DNA from: an uncultured Eubacteriales bacterium
GTDB lineage: Bacteria; Bacillota; Clostridia; Lachnospirales; Anaerotignaceae
DNA length: 9,226 nucleotides
NCBI GenBank assembly: GCA_902406135.1
Contig: CABPCX010000052.1
Span: 1 to 9,226, forward strand
Direction: 5' to 3'
Positions 6,641 through 9,226 of the stretch are shown here, in pieces. Each line of letters begins with the position of its first letter. The first letter of the stretch is position 1. The notes under the pieces are model-generated. The model saw only the letters and a list, made by a program, of their open reading frames with translations, had not been told where the DNA came from and did no database searches. The translations under genes were made by a program, and so were the position numbers.

Positions 6641-6658
6641 AGATATATTAACATATCT
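6641..6658. repeat. Operator-like inverted repeat in the divergent intergenic region
   Basis: AGATAT (6641-6646) and ATATCT (6653-6658) are perfect inverted arms around a 6-nt spacer. They lie between mtnN (-) and the hydrolase gene (+). The region is very AT-rich, so the match could be chance. Confidence 0.3.
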
Positions 6659-6781
6659 ATAAGGATTTTTAAATAGGTGTAATTGATTTGTAATTTTACT
6701 GTGAAACAGAATTGTTATAAATCTTATTTAGACATAAATACGGAACATATATAAAAAAATAGTGTATTTAAAGATTTTCTA

Positions 6782-6790
6782 TGATAAAAT
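6782..6790 (+). promoter_or_regulatory. Extended -10 promoter of the hydrolase-mscS operon
   Basis: TGATAAAAT is a TGn-extended -10 with five of six consensus bases. The -35 position 17 nt upstream (GTGTAT, 6762-6767) is weak. Predicted start near 6797 gives a leader of about 24 nt that includes AAGGAG at 6808-6813. Confidence 0.55.
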
Positions 6791-6820
6791 ACTAAAGTAA
6801 GCCTTTTAAGGAGAATTAAA

Positions 6821-7528
6821 ATGAAACCATTGATTATTATTTCACCGTCAATTAATGAGAGTGAGGATGAAATCAAACTTTCAAGGGCCTGCTTTGATGC
6901 GGTCGGTGCGGCAGGAGGCTTTGGCGCTGCTGTAAATTACACGGATATAGACGAAATCATAGAAACGGCTGACGGAATACTGCTGTCAGGAGGAGGGGAC
7001 ATAGAGCCCTCTCTTACGGGAGATATGCCGGATAATATACACAGCGGTTTTGTATGCCTAAGCAGGGATAAATTTGAGCTGGAGCTTGTAAAAAGGGCCG
7101 CTGAAAGGAAAATACCCGTACTTGGCATATGCCGCGGAATGCAGATAATAGGCGCCGCTTACGGACACCATATAATACAGCACTTTGACAGACATAAACA
7201 GACCGAAGAAAAGCACCAGACATCCCATTGTGTAAAAATCGAAAGGGATTCGCTTCTTTATAGGATAACCGAGAGTGACATACTGGCGGTCAATTCATTT
7301 CATCATCAGGCTGTGGCCTATGGAGAAGGATTGAAAATTTCGGCTGTCTCGGATGACGGATTCATAGAAGCAATGGAAGGAACGGAAGAAAATTTTCTGC
7401 TGGGTGTTCAGTGGCATCCGGAATATTTGTGTGAAAATGAAAAACAAATGAATATATTCAAGGCCTTTACGGAGGCTGCGGGGAGGTACAAAAAATGTTG
7501 TGGAAGATACTGTTCTGTCTCATTATAG
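6821..7528 (+). CDS. Class I glutamine amidotransferase-like hydrolase (peptidase C26, PuuD-like)
   Basis: The 235-residue protein belongs to the gamma-glutamyl hydrolase group that cleaves gamma-glutamyl amides such as gamma-glutamyl-GABA. AAGGAG (6808-6813) lies 7 nt before the ATG. LLSGGGDIEPSLTGD (54-68) is the family's early signature. The triad is complete: Cys104 in the nucleophile elbow LGICRGMQ, and His199 and Glu201 in GVQWHPEYL. VNSFHHQAV (157-165) is also typical. It is slightly shorter than E. coli PuuD (254). No synthetase partner domain is attached, so it likely acts as a free hydrolase. No polyamine genes are visible, so the substrate is open. The last 15 residues, including Cys226, Cys227 and Cys231, are encoded across the mscS ribosome binding site and start and may not be under selection as protein. 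It overlaps mscS by 34 nt, which suggests translational coupling. Confidence 0.9.
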   Translation: MKPLIIISPSINESEDEIKLSRACFDAVGAAGGFGAAVNYTDIDEIIETADGILLSGGGDIEPSLTGDMPDNIHSGFVCLSRDKFELELVKRAAERKIPVLGICRGMQIIGAAYGHHIIQHFDRHKQTEEKHQTSHCVKIERDSLLYRITESDILAVNSFHHQAVAYGEGLKISAVSDDGFIEAMEGTEENFLLGVQWHPEYLCENEKQMNIFKAFTEAAGRYKKCCGRYCSVSL

Positions 7529-8283
7529 CAGGCGTATGTTACGGAGCTTCTAAATTGACGAAAAAAATAATAAATGCAGTGTTTGCTCTAAGCAAGAACA
7601 ATGTTATAAAAAATGAAGCCAAGGCAAAGACACTTAAAGCGGTAACATCAAGTGTTGTAAAATTCCTCATATACCTTGTGGGCGTGCTCACTATACTTAC
7701 AACCATGGGAATTCCTGAGGCATCCTTAGCGGCCGTATCAGGCTCCATAGCGGTGGCAATAGGTCTTGGTGCCCAGAATACGGTTTCGGATGTGATTGCC
7801 GGAATTTTCATACTTATTGAAGACCAGTTCCATGTGGGCGACATAATAACAATAAACGGATGCACCGGTACCGTTGAGACGGTCACCATGAGGACAACAA
7901 GGCTTAGAGATGTGGACGGAACCGTATATATAATACCAAACGGAAATATATCAACCGTAACAAATAAATGCAAAGAGTTTATTAACGCTGTAGTTGATGT
8001 GGGCATATCCTATGAAGACGATGTGGATAAGGCCATTGAAGTGTTAAAAGACGAGATGAAGAAGGCGTGGGAAGAAGTAAGCGGTATGATTGAAGAACCT
8101 AACGTCCTTGGAATAACCGGCCTTGACGATTCGGCTGTGACTATCAGAATTGTTACAAAATGTGAGACAAAAGAAAACTACAAAGTTGAAAGAGAACTGA
8201 GACTGCGTATCAAAAAGAGATTTGACGCAGAGGGAATAACTATACCTTACCCTCAGAGGACAGTTCATATTATCAATGACTAA
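7495..8283 (+). CDS. MscS-family mechanosensitive ion channel
   Basis: A 262-residue membrane channel of the type that opens on membrane tension to release solutes under hypo-osmotic shock. ATG 7495 is preceded by GGGGAGG at 7480-7486 with 8-nt spacing, inside the end of the upstream gene. Hydrophobic segments lie at about residues 2-18 (TM1) and 54-72 (TM2), followed by the Ala/Gly-rich pore helix at about 75-108 (AVSGSIAVAIGLGAQNTVSD). The conserved beta-domain follows: FHVGDIITINGCTGTVETV (112-130), then TTRLRDVDGTVYIIPNGNI (134-152), the strongest MscS signature. The C-terminal mixed alpha/beta vestibule ends near residue 257. It has the minimal three-TM layout of E. coli MscS (286 residues), with no extra domains, similar to Firmicute YkuT-type channels. 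A DUF951 gene follows after 11 nt. Confidence 0.94.
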   Translation: MLWKILFCLIIAGVCYGASKLTKKIINAVFALSKNNVIKNEAKAKTLKAVTSSVVKFLIYLVGVLTILTTMGIPEASLAAVSGSIAVAIGLGAQNTVSDVIAGIFILIEDQFHVGDIITINGCTGTVETVTMRTTRLRDVDGTVYIIPNGNISTVTNKCKEFINAVVDVGISYEDDVDKAIEVLKDEMKKAWEEVSGMIEEPNVLGITGLDDSAVTIRIVTKCETKENYKVERELRLRIKKRFDAEGITIPYPQRTVHIIND

Positions 8284-8294
8284 GGAGGACAAAA

Positions 8295-8492
8295 ATGGAT
8301 TTTTCTGTAGGAGATATCGTTCAGATGAAGAAGAAACATCCATGCGGCTCAGATTCCTGGGAGATTCTCAGAGTCGGTATGGATTTCAGAATAAAATGCT
8401 GCGGATGCGGACATATGGTAATGCTTCCAAGGGTTAAATTTGAGAAGAATTTCAAAAAAATAATAAGCTCCGCCGAAGGAGAAAACAACTAA
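8295..8492 (+). CDS. DUF951 family small protein, putative zinc-ribbon/SH3-like
   Basis: A 65-residue protein of unknown function. AAGGAGG at 8282-8288 overlaps the mscS stop region and lies 6 nt before the ATG. The body FSVGDIVQMKKKHPCGSDSW (3-22), ILRVGMDFRIKC (24-35) and HMVMLPR (40-46) matches DUF951, which is widespread in Firmicutes and, as I recall, often encoded next to an MscS channel gene. The GDIVQMKK start resembles small SH3/KOW-like barrels. Cys17, Cys35 and Cys38 (with His15, Cys36 or His40 nearby) could bind a metal; that is inference. The C-terminus is basic (KFEKNFKKII). There is no signal peptide or membrane segment, so it is probably cytoplasmic. Coupled translation with mscS is likely given the 11-nt gap. 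Confidence 0.88.
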   Translation: MDFSVGDIVQMKKKHPCGSDSWEILRVGMDFRIKCCGCGHMVMLPRVKFEKNFKKIISSAEGENN

Positions 8493-8517
8493 TTTTAAAT
8501 TTCAGGGGAAAAAGGAA

Positions 8518-9226
8518 ATGGATGTACAGGGAATTGTATTACAGCAGATAATATTTTTTGCAACAGTACTGCTGATAGGCTTTGCGGCAACAAAACTTAA
8601 ACTTATAACAAGCGAATGTGTCGACCAGATACAAAAATTTATGATGAAAATAACGCTTCCGTTTTTGATTTTGACCAGTGTGGCAAACGGAGGAAGCAGA
8701 GAAGAACTTTTTGAGGTATGGCCCTTTGTTTTTGTAATGTTTTTTATGTTTGGCCTTGCCATAGCCATAGGCTTCATAAGCGGAAAACTGCTGGGATTAA
8801 AAAAGGCTGAACTTGGAGCCCATACATGCTCGGTATCCTTTATAAACAGCGCGCTTGTGGGATTTCCCATACTGACTGCCGTATTTCCCGAAAGGAGCGG
8901 CCTTTATATAGCCGCATATCTTGTTGTTGAGACAATAATGACTTGGACTGCGGGAGTTGCCATTTTATCTTCATCAACGGGGCAGGCAAAAGTAAGCCTC
9001 AAAAAAATGATAACACCTTCGACAATCGCCCTTGCCATAGGTCTTATAATGATATTTTCCGGCTTCAGACCTTCAGGCACTGCCTGGGAGGCTATGACCG
9101 GGGTAGGAAACGTGCAGAAATATATCGGTCTCCTTTACATAGGCGCTGACATAGGAAGAAGAGGATTTAAAAAGCTCTTTGAAAAACCGAAAGTACTCTT
9201 TTCAATACCGATAAAACTTATAATAG
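8518..9226 (+). CDS. AEC (auxin efflux carrier) family permease, 3' partial
   Basis: The frame is open from ATG 8518 to the window end, giving 236 codons of an expected ~300-320. AGGGG at 8504-8508 with 9-nt spacing is the likely ribosome binding site. The N-terminus (QQIIFFATVLLIGFAATKLK, residues 9-28) is TM1. KFMMKITLPFLILTSVANG (about 40-58) matches the conserved AEC segment with the helix-breaking Pro. NSALVGFPILTAVFPERSG (109-127) is the second family hallmark. More hydrophobic segments occur at about 69-92, 129-150, 165-182 and near 202-210. AEC members export or import small organic anions; bacterial ones are often annotated as malate or malonate permeases. Substrate and direction cannot be read here. 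It follows DUF951 by 25 nt and probably belongs to the same operon. Confidence 0.87.
   Translation, partial: MDVQGIVLQQIIFFATVLLIGFAATKLKLITSECVDQIQKFMMKITLPFLILTSVANGGSREELFEVWPFVFVMFFMFGLAIAIGFISGKLLGLKKAELGAHTCSVSFINSALVGFPILTAVFPERSGLYIAAYLVVETIMTWTAGVAILSSSTGQAKVSLKKMITPSTIALAIGLIMIFSGFRPSGTAWEAMTGVGNVQKYIGLLYIGADIGRRGFKKLFEKPKVLFSIPIKLII

Noticed and set aside
6591..6820. SAM or other riboswitch in the leader of mtnN or the hydrolase gene
   Set aside because: Predicted leaders are short, and I saw no multi-helix structure or terminator hairpin there, only AT-rich sequence.
8943..9149. A 68-residue + strand open frame near the window end
   Set aside because: It sits inside the AEC permease gene in another frame; the permease frame is open and has family motifs and hydrophobic segments.

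Overview
The window reads as chromosomal DNA from a low-to-moderate GC Gram-positive anaerobe, most likely class Clostridia (Bacillota). The reasons are a hemZ gene directly upstream of hisS, AAGGAGG-type ribosome binding sites before most genes, a VanW-family protein, a DUF951 gene directly after an MscS channel, and heavy use of ATA for isoleucine and AGA for arginine. I cannot name a genus. There are no rRNA or tRNA genes, CRISPR arrays, insertion sequences or phage genes, and coding density is high.

Layout: (1) Positions 1-4856, + strand: a tight run of four genes with gaps of 16-35 nt. They are hemZ (5' end cut by the window), hisS, a family III CoA-transferase and a D-2-hydroxyacid dehydrogenase, closed by a strong hairpin terminator at 4861-4891. 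(2) Positions 4940-6590, - strand: mtnN (MTA/SAH nucleosidase) followed by a VanW-domain protein with a highly charged helical linker. The VanW gene has its own extended -10 promoter and ends at a terminator at 4903-4934, back to back with the + strand one. (3) Positions 6591-6820: a divergent AT-rich control region. (4) Positions 6821 to the window end, + strand: a class I glutamine amidotransferase-like hydrolase (peptidase C26), an MscS-type channel overlapping it by 34 nt, a 65-residue DUF951 protein, and an AEC-family permease cut by the window end.

How the genes may work together: hemZ and hisS are ordinary housekeeping genes. The CoA-transferase and dehydrogenase form a plausible two-step unit: the dehydrogenase interconverts a 2-oxoacid and its (R)-2-hydroxyacid, and the transferase activates the hydroxyacid as a CoA thioester. 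This resembles the first steps of the HadA/FldA Stickland-type pathways, but the dehydratase and its activator are absent. The mtnN product recycles the by-products of SAM-dependent reactions. The last block is rich in membrane proteins and combines a gamma-glutamyl hydrolase, an osmotic-type channel and a permease; any shared role is inference.

Most of the window is conventional. The points most worth a second look are the CoA-transferase/dehydrogenase pair after hisS, the overlapping hydrolase-MscS junction at an A6 run in the -1 relation, the MscS-DUF951 pairing, and the reduced VanW protein with an ER/K-type helix.
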